Counted from the stretch's first letter, positions 25,639 through 34,920 are shown. The stretch is DNA of 64,000 nucleotides from UBA8752 sp049610565 (GCA_049610565.1 JBMYZR010000003.1:47978-111977), one strand, 5' to 3'. Made by a program: numbers and translations. Notes: generated by a model not told the origin, from the letters alone.

Positions 25639-26259
25639 TCAATCGTGGAGAAGGGTGTCGATGGCGGTCAGCGCGGGGGTCAGGTCAATGGGCACGTCGC
25701 GGTCATTGTCCACCACCACATCCGCCAGATGCTGCACGGGCTCGAGATAGGTGATGTCGCCGGGCCGCACGTGACGGTCCCATTGGTACTGGATGATGTC
25801 GGGAGTCAGACTGCGCTCCGCCTGGTCGCGGACCATCCGACGGGCCAGCCGGCGCTCGGGCGTCGCATGGACCAACACGGAGAGGTCGAGGCGACTGCGC
25901 ACACCCTCGTCGTGGAGCATGAACAGCCCGTCGAGGAAGACGACTGGCACCGCCGGAATGTGAAGCGGCTCCGGCTCGACCCCGGGCTGGTTGAACGTGT
26001 AGCTCTGGATGTGCAGGTCCTGGCCGGCCCTCAACTGGTCGAGGTCCGCCGCCAGCCGATCCAGCGCCAAGGCGCCCGGCACATCGAAGTTGGGCTCGCC
26101 GTCCGCATCCCGGGGCACCTCCCCGATCGGGCGGTAATAGTCGTCCATCCGCAGCACGGCCGCGCGGTCCCCGTAATGGTCCAGCAGCCGGCTCACGACG
26201 GTGCCCTTTCCGGAGGCGCTTCCGCCGACCACGCCGACGATGTGGGTCCGTTCACTCAT
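25639..26259 (-). CDS. udk: Uridine kinase
   Basis: 206 residues: P-loop GGSASGKGT at about 12-20, Asp-rich DDYYRP, FDVPGALALDRL (the FDHPDAFD-like region), and VVFLDGLFMLHDEGVRSRLDLSVLVHATPERRLARRMVRD. This is the uridine/cytidine kinase pattern, salvaging pyrimidine nucleosides to UMP/CMP. The start at 26259 (MSERTHIVGV) overlaps the end of the GH3 gene by 8 bp. The P-loop ends GKGT rather than the usual GKTT, a mild deviation. Confidence 0.88.
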   Translation of the reverse strand: MSERTHIVGVVGGSASGKGTVVSRLLDHYGDRAAVLRMDDYYRPIGEVPRDADGEPNFDVPGALALDRLAADLDQLRAGQDLHIQSYTFNQPGVEPEPLHIPAVPVVFLDGLFMLHDEGVRSRLDLSVLVHATPERRLARRMVRDQAERSLTPDIIQYQWDRHVRPGDITYLEPVQHLADVVVDNDRDVPIDLTPALTAIDTLLHD

Positions 26260-27787
26260 GTCCGAGAAGTTGATTGGCCATCGCCCGGTCGTTGGCCAGA
26301 CGCGGCACCTTGTTCTGCCCACCGAGCTTGCCCCGGCGGGCCATGGCGTCGTGGAAGGCGCCCTGCGGCAGCGGGTTCAGGACCGCCGTCCGGAGCACCG
26401 ATCCCGTGATCAGGTCCCGGTAATACGGGTTGCGCTCCTGCAGTTCTGCATCGAGAACCCGCGCGAAAGCCTCGGGGTCCGCCGGCACCTCGGCGAACTC
26501 CACGAACCACTCGTGGTAGGGCAGTCCATCGGCCGGATTGACCTCCGGGGCGACGTGGAATTCCACCACCTGGCCACCCTGATCGGCCACAGCCTTGGCC
26601 ATGGCGCCCTCCACCTCCTCGGCGATGACGTGCTCGCCGAAGGCGCTCGTGAAATGCTTGATGCGACCCGTCACCAGCACCCGGGCCGGGGCGAGCGACA
26701 CGAAACGGACCGTGTCACCGATGTCGTACGCCCAGAGTCCGGCATTGGAGGTGATCACCACGGCGTAGTTGACCCCCATTTCGACATCGCCGAGGCCCAA
26801 GCGGCGGGCGTCAGGCTTGCCGTATTCGTCAGCGGGAATGAACTCGAGGAACAGCCCGTCGTCCGCATTGACCAGAAGCCCCTCCCCCGGCTCCCCATCC
26901 TGGTAGGCGAGGAAGCCCTCGCTCGCCGGATACGTCTCCACGCGCGGCACGTCGCCGCCAATCAGCTCCCGAAAGCGGTCGGCATACGGCGCATAGGCCA
27001 CGCCGCCGAAGACGAAGAGCGAGAAATTCGGGAAGACCTCCAGGACATTGGCCTTGCCCGTGTGCTCCAGCAGGCGCTCGAAGTACATCTGCACCCACGA
27101 CGGAATGCCGCTGATGAGCCGCAGGTCCTCCCCTGCCGTCTCCCGCACGATGGCGTCGACCTTCTCTTCCCAGTCCTCGATGGTGTTGGTCTCCCAGGAC
27201 GGCAGGCGGTTGCGCTGCAGGTAGGCCGGAATGTGGTGCGCCACGATGCCACTGAGCCGGCCTAGGGGGACACCGCCCTCGGTGTCGGTCAGCGTTGGGC
27301 TGCCTTGCAGGAAAATCATCTTGCCCCCGACAAACTCCGCGCTGCCCGTGCGGGCGACATGGTGCAACAGGGCCCGGCGCGCTGCGCCGATGTGGTTGGG
27401 CAAGCTGTCCTCGGTCAGAGGGATGTACTTGGCGCCGGAGGTCGTTCCGGACGTCTTGCAGAAGTACTTCGGCAGGCCCGGCCAGAGGACGTCCCGTTCT
27501 CCGGCCACCACCCGTTCGACATAGGCCTTGAGCCCTTCGTAGTCCCGCACGGGAACCGCCTTCCTGAACGCCTCGGCCCGTTTCGCCGGGTCGTTCATCG
27601 CGGCGATCTCTGCAAAGCCGTGGTCCCTGCCGAACGCCGTGCCGGACGCCCGCTCCAGCAGCCGCGCAAGGACACGGGCCTGGGCCGCGTCCGGATCGGC
27701 GTTGCGCGCCCAATCCCGGCGGCGCTCCCGCGCAGCCCACGGTCGCGCAAAGCGCCCTTTCCACCCTCCTCCGGCAGTGTTCGGCAT
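26252..27787 (-). CDS. GH3-family protein (acyl-acid amido synthetase-like, ANL superfamily)
   Basis: 511 residues of the GH3 fold. The ATP-binding motif is YFCKTSGTTSGAKYIPLT (about 108-125). It is followed by GGKMIFLQGSPTL, VETYPASEGFLAYQ, YDIGDTVRFV and the late TGRIKHFTSAFGEHVIAEEVE, which form the adenylating-enzyme motifs. Plant GH3 proteins conjugate amino acids to jasmonate or auxin; the bacterial substrates are largely unknown. The start is ATG at 27787, 5 nt after a TATCTTTC box that also forms the tail of the preceding terminator. It overlaps udk by 8 bp. Confidence 0.88.
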   Translation of the reverse strand: MPNTAGGGWKGRFARPWAARERRRDWARNADPDAAQARVLARLLERASGTAFGRDHGFAEIAAMNDPAKRAEAFRKAVPVRDYEGLKAYVERVVAGERDVLWPGLPKYFCKTSGTTSGAKYIPLTEDSLPNHIGAARRALLHHVARTGSAEFVGGKMIFLQGSPTLTDTEGGVPLGRLSGIVAHHIPAYLQRNRLPSWETNTIEDWEEKVDAIVRETAGEDLRLISGIPSWVQMYFERLLEHTGKANVLEVFPNFSLFVFGGVAYAPYADRFRELIGGDVPRVETYPASEGFLAYQDGEPGEGLLVNADDGLFLEFIPADEYGKPDARRLGLGDVEMGVNYAVVITSNAGLWAYDIGDTVRFVSLAPARVLVTGRIKHFTSAFGEHVIAEEVEGAMAKAVADQGGQVVEFHVAPEVNPADGLPYHEWFVEFAEVPADPEAFARVLDAELQERNPYYRDLITGSVLRTAVLNPLPQGAFHDAMARRGKLGGQNKVPRLANDRAMANQLLGHE

Positions 27788-27792
27788 GGTCC

Positions 27793-27800
27793 GAAAGATA
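27793..27800 (-). promoter_or_regulatory. -7 element of the GH3 gene inside a terminator tail (TATCTTTC)
   Basis: The minus-strand sequence TATCTTTC directly follows the stem of the hairpin at 27801-27832 and ends 5 nt before the GH3 ATG. It can act as the terminator T-tract for the gene upstream and as a -7 box for the gene downstream. Confidence 0.4.
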
Positions 27801-27832
27801 GCGGCCCGCCCCCCATGAAGGGAGCGGGCCGC
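27801..27832 (-). terminator. Intrinsic terminator of the 27854-29896 gene
   Basis: 9-bp inverted repeat GCGGCCCGC / GCGGGCCGC with an inner CCC/GGG extension, followed on the minus strand by TATCTTTC. It lies 22 bp past the stop codon of the T9SS cargo gene. Confidence 0.7.
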
Positions 27833-27853
27833 CCACGTCTTGTCGACGCGAAA

Positions 27854-29896
27854 TCAGTGCTGCACGCGCATCTTCTTGGTCACGCGGGCATCGCCGGTGA
27901 GCAGGGAGTACGTGTACATGCCGTCCGCCAGGGCAGACGCATCGTACACCACCGTGTGCTCGCCAGCCGGACGGGCACCGAGGTCGACCACGTCCACCAG
28001 ACGGCCCTGCAGGTCGCGGAGCTCGATCATGAAGTCACCGCCCCAATCGGAGGTGAAGGTGAAGCGGGTCTCGCCGTTGGTCGGGTTCGGGTAGTTGCCC
28101 TGGAGGTGGACCCCGTTGTAGGCGCCCAACACGTCCACGCTCACCACCGGGCAGGTGATCAGGCGGACAGCCGGCGTGGCTGTCTGGGACGTGAACCACA
28201 CGAATTCACCGCTTCCAGCCTGCTGGTAGATGATCGTGCTGTTGTCCGTGTCGCTGTTGCCGTTGCCCAGGACCGTCAACTCCAGGTCTTCCCAGTCGAA
28301 TTCGGTCACCACGGCACCGGCGTAGAAACCGGGGGAAGCGAGTCCGTCCACCGTCACCTCGATCTCGTCCTCGAAGGCGAGCGGGTAGTACACGGGGTTG
28401 TCCGCCGTTCCGGCCCAGTTGGCGTCCGAGGTGAACTCAGCGAACTCGTAAGGGGAATCGCTGAGGCCCACCTCCGGGTCCTGGTCAATCCAGCGGATTT
28501 CGAAGTCGATGCCCGTGGACAGGTTCGGACCGAAAGCCACGGCCAATCCGTACAAGGTGGTTCCCTCGTTATGGAAGGTGAAACGGTTTCCGTAGCCGGT
28601 CGGCTCGTAGAAATCGCCCTCATCGTTGAAGCGCGGGCCGAGTTCCACATCCAAGGTGCCCGGGTTGTCGTGGCCGAACTCGCATTCGGTGTATTCCATG
28701 TCCACCTCGAGCGAACCGGCATCGGCCACGCTGTCGCTGGACATCGACGCACGGAGGGTGTACAGCCCTTCGGTCTCGGGCTCCCAACCCGTCTCGATGT
28801 ACAGGGTGTCCTGCGGATTGGCGGGACAGTTGTCGTTGTTGGCGAAGGACGGCGCCGTGAACGGCTCGGTCTCCGTCGTGCTCAGCACGGTGCCGGCCTC
28901 GTCGAGGACCTCCACGGTGATCACGCAGTTCTCCTGGTTGGCGAAACCGCTGTTGCGGTACAGGACACCGGCCAGCACACCGCCATCGGATGCGGGGATG
29001 GCCTGGTCCATCGGCGTCACGCGGTACTCGAAGAGGAAGTACACGTCACCATTGGTGAGCTGCACGAGCTCGAGGTCGTGGGCAATGGGGTTGGCTTCAA
29101 TCCGGATGTCGTCGATGCCCCAGTAGTAGTGGCTGTAGCCGTTGCCCACAAGCGGGTTCTGGCGGTAGGCGAACCGGATGTCCACAGCGGATTGACCCGC
29201 GGCGGCACAGCTGATGTCCAGCCCGGTCACCAGCGGATTGGCGCTGGCCGTGTTGGCGGAGGGGATGAACGTGCCCCCGGCCTCGAAGGAGGTCCAGGTG
29301 CCGCCACCGTCCGTGCTCACCTCGACGAAAATCGGGATGTACGGGTAGCAGCAGTAGCGCAGGTATTGGTCCCAGCTGATGACCACGCTCTCCAGGCCGC
29401 TCATGTCGAGCGTCGGCAGGTTGAGGTAGCCCTCGGTGTCCTCGACACCGCTGCTGATCGGGGTGTTGTAGTAATCGCAGTCGAAGATCATCCACCCGTT
29501 GTCGGACGTCTCGCTGTTGAGGCCTCCGATATTGGTGCTGAACTCACCGGCCGGCGGCTGGACGCCGGATGCCGTGGCGTCCTGGTAGTATCCGTCGCCT
29601 TCTGCGGCCACGTACTGCCAGATGGTCACGTCCGGGCTGCTGTCCTCCACGGTGAGGGCGCCGAAACCGTTGTTGCCGGCAAAGCCGTTGGCGAAGTCCT
29701 CGTAGAAGAAGGTGATGGTGGAATCGCCTCCGCCACGCAGGCCCTTGGCCTCGGCACGGGCAATTTCCTCAAGCCCGAGGAGGCGGCTGGTCTGAAGTTC
29801 CTGCTCCGTGGCCTTGCGGGGCAGTTCGGTGGCCAGCTGGGCGGACACCTGAAGGGCCACCAGGAAACAGGCGGCGAGGGTAAGAATGTGCTTCAT
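27854..29896 (-). CDS. Secreted T9SS cargo protein (type A sorting domain), paralogue of the next gene upstream
   Basis: 680 residues: signal peptide MKHILTLAACFLVALQVSAQ, then an N-terminal beta-rich region including a jelly-roll/MAM-like stretch (FVEVSTDGGGTWTSFEAGG; HYYWGIDDIRIE), acidic Ig-like modules, and a type A C-terminal domain (GNYPNPTNGETRFTFTSD to KKMRVQH). No catalytic motif was recognised, so an adhesin or binding protein is possible. Organisation, signal peptide and C-terminus resemble the protein at 30012-31964, so the pair probably arose by duplication. The start at 29896 is preferred to the in-frame ATG at 29962, which lies beside the terminator of the upstream gene. Confidence 0.83.
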   Translation of the reverse strand: MKHILTLAACFLVALQVSAQLATELPRKATEQELQTSRLLGLEEIARAEAKGLRGGGDSTITFFYEDFANGFAGNNGFGALTVEDSSPDVTIWQYVAAEGDGYYQDATASGVQPPAGEFSTNIGGLNSETSDNGWMIFDCDYYNTPISSGVEDTEGYLNLPTLDMSGLESVVISWDQYLRYCCYPYIPIFVEVSTDGGGTWTSFEAGGTFIPSANTASANPLVTGLDISCAAAGQSAVDIRFAYRQNPLVGNGYSHYYWGIDDIRIEANPIAHDLELVQLTNGDVYFLFEYRVTPMDQAIPASDGGVLAGVLYRNSGFANQENCVITVEVLDEAGTVLSTTETEPFTAPSFANNDNCPANPQDTLYIETGWEPETEGLYTLRASMSSDSVADAGSLEVDMEYTECEFGHDNPGTLDVELGPRFNDEGDFYEPTGYGNRFTFHNEGTTLYGLAVAFGPNLSTGIDFEIRWIDQDPEVGLSDSPYEFAEFTSDANWAGTADNPVYYPLAFEDEIEVTVDGLASPGFYAGAVVTEFDWEDLELTVLGNGNSDTDNSTIIYQQAGSGEFVWFTSQTATPAVRLITCPVVSVDVLGAYNGVHLQGNYPNPTNGETRFTFTSDWGGDFMIELRDLQGRLVDVVDLGARPAGEHTVVYDASALADGMYTYSLLTGDARVTKKMRVQH

Positions 29897-29912
29897 GATG
29901 TGAATTGGGTTG

Positions 29913-29920
29913 TGAAAATA
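29913..29920 (-). promoter_or_regulatory. Possible -7 element (TATTTTCA)
   Basis: The minus-strand sequence TATTTTCA lies 16 nt before the ATG at 29896 and downstream of the terminator at 29966-29989. It deviates from TAnnTTTG at the end. Confidence 0.3.
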
Positions 29921-29965
29921 ACCCGCCGATTCCGTTTCGCGTTGCCTGAATCCGCCGGACAAGCA

Positions 29966-29989
29966 AAAGGGGGGCCGAAGCCCCCCTTT
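29966..29989 (-). terminator. Strong intrinsic terminator of the 30012-31964 gene
   Basis: On the minus strand: AAAGGGGGGC, tetraloop TTCG, GCCCCCCTTT, then TGCTTG. It has a 10-bp perfect stem with a UUCG loop, 22 bp past the stop codon. Confidence 0.85.
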
Positions 29990-30011
29990 CCGCGATCGGT
30001 GGTCGATCGGA

Positions 30012-31964
30012 TTACTTGATCACCAGCTTGCGGGTGGCGCGGGCGCCGTCCACGATGATGGTGTAGGTGTACATGCCTGCGGTCAGGCCCTCGAGGTCGA
30101 GGACGGCACGCTGGGTGCCGGCCGGCTGCACGCCGAGGTCCATGCGGCGCACGATGGCACCGGTCAGGCTGGTCACTTCGAAGGTCACGTCAGCAGCCGC
30201 GTCGAGGGTGAAGTCGATGCGGGTGTTGCCGGTGGCCGGGTTCGGGTAGGCACGGCCGAGCTCGAAGCCCTCACCGGCCACGTTGTCCACGCTCATGGTG
30301 GTGGTGGCATTCGGGTCGAGGTTCAAGCGGACCATCGGGCAGTTGGTCGTGAAGTACCAGTCGTAGGCGCTTCCGCTTCCGAACGGACCGTAGATGAAGG
30401 CGGTCTGGTCGTACTGCGGGATGCTCGTGCCGATCTGGACGTTGTCACCGCCGAGGTGCTCGAAGCAGGCCATGATGGCCTCACCGGCTGCCACGTCGTA
30501 GGGCTCCTCCAGGGCGAAGGTGTACCAGGTCACGTCGCCGTCTCCGCTGTTCAGGAAGTCGGACTCGAGCTGAACCTCCTCGGAGGTGGACACGAGGCCG
30601 TCGTACTGACCACCGCCGTTGTTCCATTCGAAGAAGTCGAACAGGTGGCACACCACCTCGGCGCCGATGTCGGAACCGTCCATGATGGCCACGTCGATGC
30701 CGTAGATGGTCATGTCGTTGATGGCGTCGTAAGGCACACCTGCGATGAAGTCCACGGTGCCGTCAGCCGGGGTCTGGCCCACGAAGGTGCCGTTGTCACG
30801 GCCGTACTGGTACTGGACCACCTCGATGGCCTGCTGGGCAGCATTGTCGAGGGGGTACTCGTCCGTGCTGTCGGAGGCGACGGTGTAGTCAAACGTGTAC
30901 GTGCCCTGTCCCGGAGGGGTCCAACCGGTCACACGCAGGGTGTCGGTCTGGCCGTAGGCGATGTCCATGCCTGCGCTCATGCCGCCGTCTGCTTCACTGC
31001 CGTTCACGGCCACGGTGAGCATGGAGTTCGGCTGAACAGCGGTACCGAGGCCGGTCACGGCCACAGCGAGGTCGAGCGGAGCCAACTGGCTCTCCGGCCA
31101 CACGGACGCCTCCCAGAGGCCGGTGGTCAGGTAGTCGGTGTAGCTGACGTAGTCGGCGATGCGCAGGTCGTTGGCCGGGGTGTCGAACGCCACGAAGTCG
31201 TCGACCATCCAGGCGTAGCCCCACTGGCCAACCCAACGCCAACGGAAGTACACCGTGGCCTCGTCGCCGGCGATGTCGCCGATGTCGAAACGGATCGTGG
31301 TCGGGTTGTCGGTCTCGTCGGCACGCTCGAACGTCGGGAAGATCTCGTAGCGGGCGGTCAGGGTGTCGTCACCGATGACCACGTAGCCTTCGTCCTCCTC
31401 GAGGGTCTCCGGGCTCGGCCAGTTCACGCCGTCGAGGGAGATCTCGAGGTAGCAACGCTCGATGTCGGCGGTGTTGTCCCAGCAGCGGTAGCGGTTCTCG
31501 AACTCGACCGTCACGAAGGGGTGACCGGTGAAGTCCACCGGATCGTCGATTTCGAACCAGCAGTTCTCGACCCAGCTGGCCGCGTAGTTCTCCTCGGCGC
31601 CGAAGAGGTCGGAGTCGACCATCACGTAGCCGTCGTCAGCCGTCGTGAAGTTCGGGCTCGGAGCGGGAGAGTTGGCGGTACCGCCGGCCCAGCCGTTGTA
31701 GGGACCGGACGGGCCCTCGGTGGTGCACTCGAAGTTGATGCCGTCGATGTAGTCGGTGTAACCGGCATCGTAGGCGTTCGTGAAGGTGATGTTGGAACAG
31801 TCACCGAACGTGTTCTGGTAAATGATGTCGCGGGTGTAGTCGACATGCGTGCCGTCCATGGCACGGGAAATCACGGCACGGCCGGCGAATTCGCGGACCG
31901 GAGCCTGGGCGGTGGCGACGCTCACCGTGAGCATCGCGAAGACCAAAATGTAGAGGTGCTTCAT
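30012..31964 (-). CDS. Secreted T9SS cargo protein (type A sorting domain)
   Basis: 650 residues: signal peptide MKHLYILVFAMLTVSVATAQ, an N-terminal lectin/jelly-roll-like region with FENRYRCWDNTADIERCYLEI and a WGYAWMVDDFVAFD segment, then Ig-like acidic modules. The type A C-terminal domain runs from RAYPNPATGNTRIDFTL to ATRKLVIK. It is secreted by Sec, then by the T9SS; the cargo role is unknown. The chosen ATG (31964) is preceded by TATATTCG at 31990-31997. It lies 70 bp downstream of gcvP and shares architecture with 27854-29896. Confidence 0.83.
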   Translation of the reverse strand: MKHLYILVFAMLTVSVATAQAPVREFAGRAVISRAMDGTHVDYTRDIIYQNTFGDCSNITFTNAYDAGYTDYIDGINFECTTEGPSGPYNGWAGGTANSPAPSPNFTTADDGYVMVDSDLFGAEENYAASWVENCWFEIDDPVDFTGHPFVTVEFENRYRCWDNTADIERCYLEISLDGVNWPSPETLEEDEGYVVIGDDTLTARYEIFPTFERADETDNPTTIRFDIGDIAGDEATVYFRWRWVGQWGYAWMVDDFVAFDTPANDLRIADYVSYTDYLTTGLWEASVWPESQLAPLDLAVAVTGLGTAVQPNSMLTVAVNGSEADGGMSAGMDIAYGQTDTLRVTGWTPPGQGTYTFDYTVASDSTDEYPLDNAAQQAIEVVQYQYGRDNGTFVGQTPADGTVDFIAGVPYDAINDMTIYGIDVAIMDGSDIGAEVVCHLFDFFEWNNGGGQYDGLVSTSEEVQLESDFLNSGDGDVTWYTFALEEPYDVAAGEAIMACFEHLGGDNVQIGTSIPQYDQTAFIYGPFGSGSAYDWYFTTNCPMVRLNLDPNATTTMSVDNVAGEGFELGRAYPNPATGNTRIDFTLDAAADVTFEVTSLTGAIVRRMDLGVQPAGTQRAVLDLEGLTAGMYTYTIIVDGARATRKLVIK

Positions 31965-31989
31965 ATTGAATGGAGTTGGATTCGTGCGG

Positions 31990-31997
31990 CGAATATA
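31990..31997 (-). promoter_or_regulatory. -7 element for the T9SS cargo gene (TATATTCG)
   Basis: The minus-strand sequence TATATTCG fits TAnnTTCG and lies 25 nt before the ATG at 31964, in the short gap after gcvP. Confidence 0.45.
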
Positions 31998-32033
31998 GTC
32001 CGCGCAACCCCACCCTTCATGCACCCTCGGGCC

Positions 32034-34892
32034 TCAAACTCCCAACGGCTCGGTGTACAGCTCGACGCTCGGACAGGTGCAGACCAGATTCCGGTCACCG
32101 TGGGCGTTGTCCACCCGGGCCACGGAAGGCCAGAACTTCCGCTCCCGCATCACCGGGACGGGGTAGGCCGCCTCCTCGCGGGTGTAGGCGTGGTTCCACT
32201 CTGTCGCGGTCAACTCCGCCGCCGTGTGGGGAGACATCTTCACCGGGTTGTCCTCCCGATCGAAGCGCCCCTCCTCGATGGCCCGGATCTCCTCCCGGAT
32301 GGCCACCATGGCCTCCACGAAGCGGTCCAGTTCATCCAGCGATTCGCTCTCCGTCGGCTCGATCATGAGCGTGCCCGCCACGGGCCAACTGACCGTCGGG
32401 GCGTGGAACCCATAGTCGATGAGGCGCTTGGCGATGTCCGTCACCTCGATGCCTGCACTGGCCTTGAAGGGCCGGCAATCGATGATCATCTCGTGGGCCA
32501 CGTTGCCCGCATTGCCCTTGTACAGGACGTCGTAATGCCCCTCCAGCTTGGCGCGCAGGTAGTTGGCATTGAGAATCGCCACCTCCGTGCTCCGCTTGAG
32601 CCCCTTCGGACCAAGCAGACGGATGTAGGCGTAGGAAATCAAATGGATCAACGCGCTCCCGAACGGCGCTGCGCTGACCGGGTCGATGGCCTCGTCGCCG
32701 CCCACGGCATCGAGGGGGTGACCCGGCAGGAAGGGCACCAGGTGCTCCGCGACGCCGATCGGCCCGACCCCGGGTCCACCGCCTCCGTGAGGAATGGCGA
32801 ACGTCTTGTGAAGGTTGAGGTGACAGACGTCGGCCCCGATGCGTCCCGGGCTGGTCAGGCCGACCTGGGCATTCATGTTGGCCCCGTCCATGTAAATCTG
32901 GCCTCCATGGTCGTGGACGGTCTTGGTCACCTCGAGGATGTGGTCCTCGAAGACCCCGTGCGTGGACGGGTAGGTGATCATCAAGGCCCCCAGGCGATCG
33001 GCGCATTCGGCCGCCTTCTCCTTCAGCTCGTCGAGGTTGATGTTGCCGTGCTTGTCACACCCGACGACGACGACCTTCATGCCGCACATCACCGCCGAGG
33101 CCGGGTTGGTGCCGTGGGCGGAAGAGGGAATCAGACAAATGTCCCGGTGGGATTCACCGCGGGCGGCGTGGTAGGCCCGGATGACGAGCAATCCGGTGTA
33201 TTCACCCTGGGCGCCGCTGTTGGGCTGCAGGCTCATGCCGGCAAACCCGGTGATCTCGCAGAGGTACTGCTCCAGATCCGCGATCATGGCCCGGGTTCCA
33301 GCCGCCTGGGCCGGCGGGCAGAAGGGGTGCAGCTGGGCAAAGGCCGACCAACCGATCGGCAGCAGCTGGGTGGCCGCGTTGAGCTTCATGGTGCACGACC
33401 CGAGCGGAATCATCGCATGGGTCAGCGACAGGTCCTTGTTCTCGAGGTGCTTCAGGTAGCGCATCATCGCCGTCTCCGAGCGGTGGCTGTTGAAGACGGG
33501 GTGGTGGAGGTAATCCACTGCACGGGTCATGCCCTCGAGCGGGGAGGCCATGCCGCCCGGTGCGGGAACGGTCTGGAAGCCCAGCACCTCGCACAGGTCC
33601 GAGAAGTCCTCCGGCAGGGTGCATTCGTGGAACGACACGCCCACGTGGACGCCATCCGGGAAGTAGCGGAGGTTGATCCGCTTGCGCTCGGCGCGCTCCA
33701 TGACGGCTCCGATGTCCTCCATCGCGAAGACCACGGTGTCGAAGTAGCGGTCGCCCACCGGATTCACGCCGGCCGCGCGCCCCGCCTCGGCGAGGGCGTT
33801 GGCCAATCCGTGCACGCGCTCGGCGATGGCGCGGAGGCCCTTCGGTCCGTGGTAGACCGCGTACATGCTCGCCATGACGGCCAGCAGGCTTTGCGCGGTG
33901 CAGATGTTGGAGGTGGCCTTGTCGCGGCGGATGTGCTGTTCCCGGGTCTGCAGGGCCATGCGGTAGGCCACATTGCCCATGCGGTCCACGGAAGCGCCGA
34001 TGACGCGGCCGGGCACGTTGCGCTTGAAGTCGAGTCGGGTGGCAAAGAAGGCAGCGTGCGGACCTCCGTAGCCCATGGGAACGCCGAAGCGCTGGCTGTT
34101 GCCCACCACCACGTCCGCGCCCATGGATCCGGGGGACTGGACGAGTGCGCAGGCGAGCAAGTCGGTGGCGACGACCACGCGGATGTCAAGGCCGTGGGCC
34201 CGGGCAATGGTGTCGTTCAACGGCTCGACCCGCCCCCGGTCATCGGGGTACTGGACGAACAGGCCAAAGGTGGTCTCGTCCAGGCCGAGGTCGGCGTCTG
34301 GACGCTGCTCAATGTCGATGCCGAGGTGCGCGGCCCGGGACCGGAGCACGGCCCAGATCTGCGGGAAGACCCCGTCGGACACGACGAACCGGTTGACCCC
34401 CGCCTTGGCGGCCTTCCGGCTGCGGGCGTTGAAGAGCATCGTCATGGCCTCGGCGGCCGCGGTGGCCTCATCGAGCAAGCTGGCATTGGCCAACTCCATG
34501 CCGGTCAAATCGCAGACCATGGTCTGGAAGTTGAGCAGTGCCTCGAGGCGGCCCTGCGCGATTTCCGCCTGGTACGGCGTATAGGCCGTGTACCAGCCCG
34601 GGTTCTCCAGCACATTGCGGCGGATCACGCTGGGCACCTCCGTCGGGTGGTACCCCATCCCGATGTGGTTGCGGTACACCGTGTTCCTGGACGCCACACG
34701 GTCGATGTGCTCGAGGTAGGCCGACTCGGACATGGCCTCGGGGAGGGCCATGGGTGTATCGTGGAGAATGGCCGTGGGGACGGTCCTCGCGATGAGGGCC
34801 TCGATCGAGTCGTGGCCCGTGGCCGACAACATGTTGATCTGTTCTTCCTCCCTTGGACCGAGGTGACGTTGGACGAATGTTCCGGATGACAT
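32034..34892 (-). CDS. gcvP: Glycine dehydrogenase (decarboxylating), GcvP, single-chain form
   Basis: 952 residues, the fused alpha-beta P-protein length. It opens MSSGTFVQRHLGPREEEQINML, with MGYHPTEVPSVIRRNVLENPGWYTAYTPYQAEI in the first half. PLP-lysine K696 lies in HKTFAIPHGGGGPGVGPIGV. It decarboxylates glycine and passes the aminomethyl group to GcvH lipoate in the glycine cleavage system; the other gcv genes are not in the window. The ATG at 34892 is supported by TATTTTTG at 34913-34920. Upstream in-frame starts to 35138 run into the divergent gene. Confidence 0.97.
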   Translation of the reverse strand: MSSGTFVQRHLGPREEEQINMLSATGHDSIEALIARTVPTAILHDTPMALPEAMSESAYLEHIDRVASRNTVYRNHIGMGYHPTEVPSVIRRNVLENPGWYTAYTPYQAEIAQGRLEALLNFQTMVCDLTGMELANASLLDEATAAAEAMTMLFNARSRKAAKAGVNRFVVSDGVFPQIWAVLRSRAAHLGIDIEQRPDADLGLDETTFGLFVQYPDDRGRVEPLNDTIARAHGLDIRVVVATDLLACALVQSPGSMGADVVVGNSQRFGVPMGYGGPHAAFFATRLDFKRNVPGRVIGASVDRMGNVAYRMALQTREQHIRRDKATSNICTAQSLLAVMASMYAVYHGPKGLRAIAERVHGLANALAEAGRAAGVNPVGDRYFDTVVFAMEDIGAVMERAERKRINLRYFPDGVHVGVSFHECTLPEDFSDLCEVLGFQTVPAPGGMASPLEGMTRAVDYLHHPVFNSHRSETAMMRYLKHLENKDLSLTHAMIPLGSCTMKLNAATQLLPIGWSAFAQLHPFCPPAQAAGTRAMIADLEQYLCEITGFAGMSLQPNSGAQGEYTGLLVIRAYHAARGESHRDICLIPSSAHGTNPASAVMCGMKVVVVGCDKHGNINLDELKEKAAECADRLGALMITYPSTHGVFEDHILEVTKTVHDHGGQIYMDGANMNAQVGLTSPGRIGADVCHLNLHKTFAIPHGGGGPGVGPIGVAEHLVPFLPGHPLDAVGGDEAIDPVSAAPFGSALIHLISYAYIRLLGPKGLKRSTEVAILNANYLRAKLEGHYDVLYKGNAGNVAHEMIIDCRPFKASAGIEVTDIAKRLIDYGFHAPTVSWPVAGTLMIEPTESESLDELDRFVEAMVAIREEIRAIEEGRFDREDNPVKMSPHTAAELTATEWNHAYTREEAAYPVPVMRERKFWPSVARVDNAHGDRNLVCTCPSVELYTEPLGV

Positions 34893-34912
34893 GCGCTGTA
34901 CGGTGGAAAAGG

Positions 34913-34920
34913 CAAAAATA
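34913..34920 (-). promoter_or_regulatory. -7 element of gcvP (TATTTTTG)
   Basis: The minus-strand sequence TATTTTTG is a perfect TAnnTTTG match, 20 nt before the gcvP ATG. No glycine riboswitch is visible in the short leader. Confidence 0.55.

Noticed and set aside
5977..29989. Similar G6/C6 hairpins at 5977-5999 and 29966-29989 as a dispersed repeat (REP-like)
   Set aside because: Similarity is limited to the G/C stem and short A/T flanks, as expected of independent terminators; no shared flanking sequence.
30456..34889. 1477-residue plus-strand frame opposite gcvP and a T9SS gene
   Set aside because: It spans two well-identified minus-strand genes and their promoter region; no recognisable motif.
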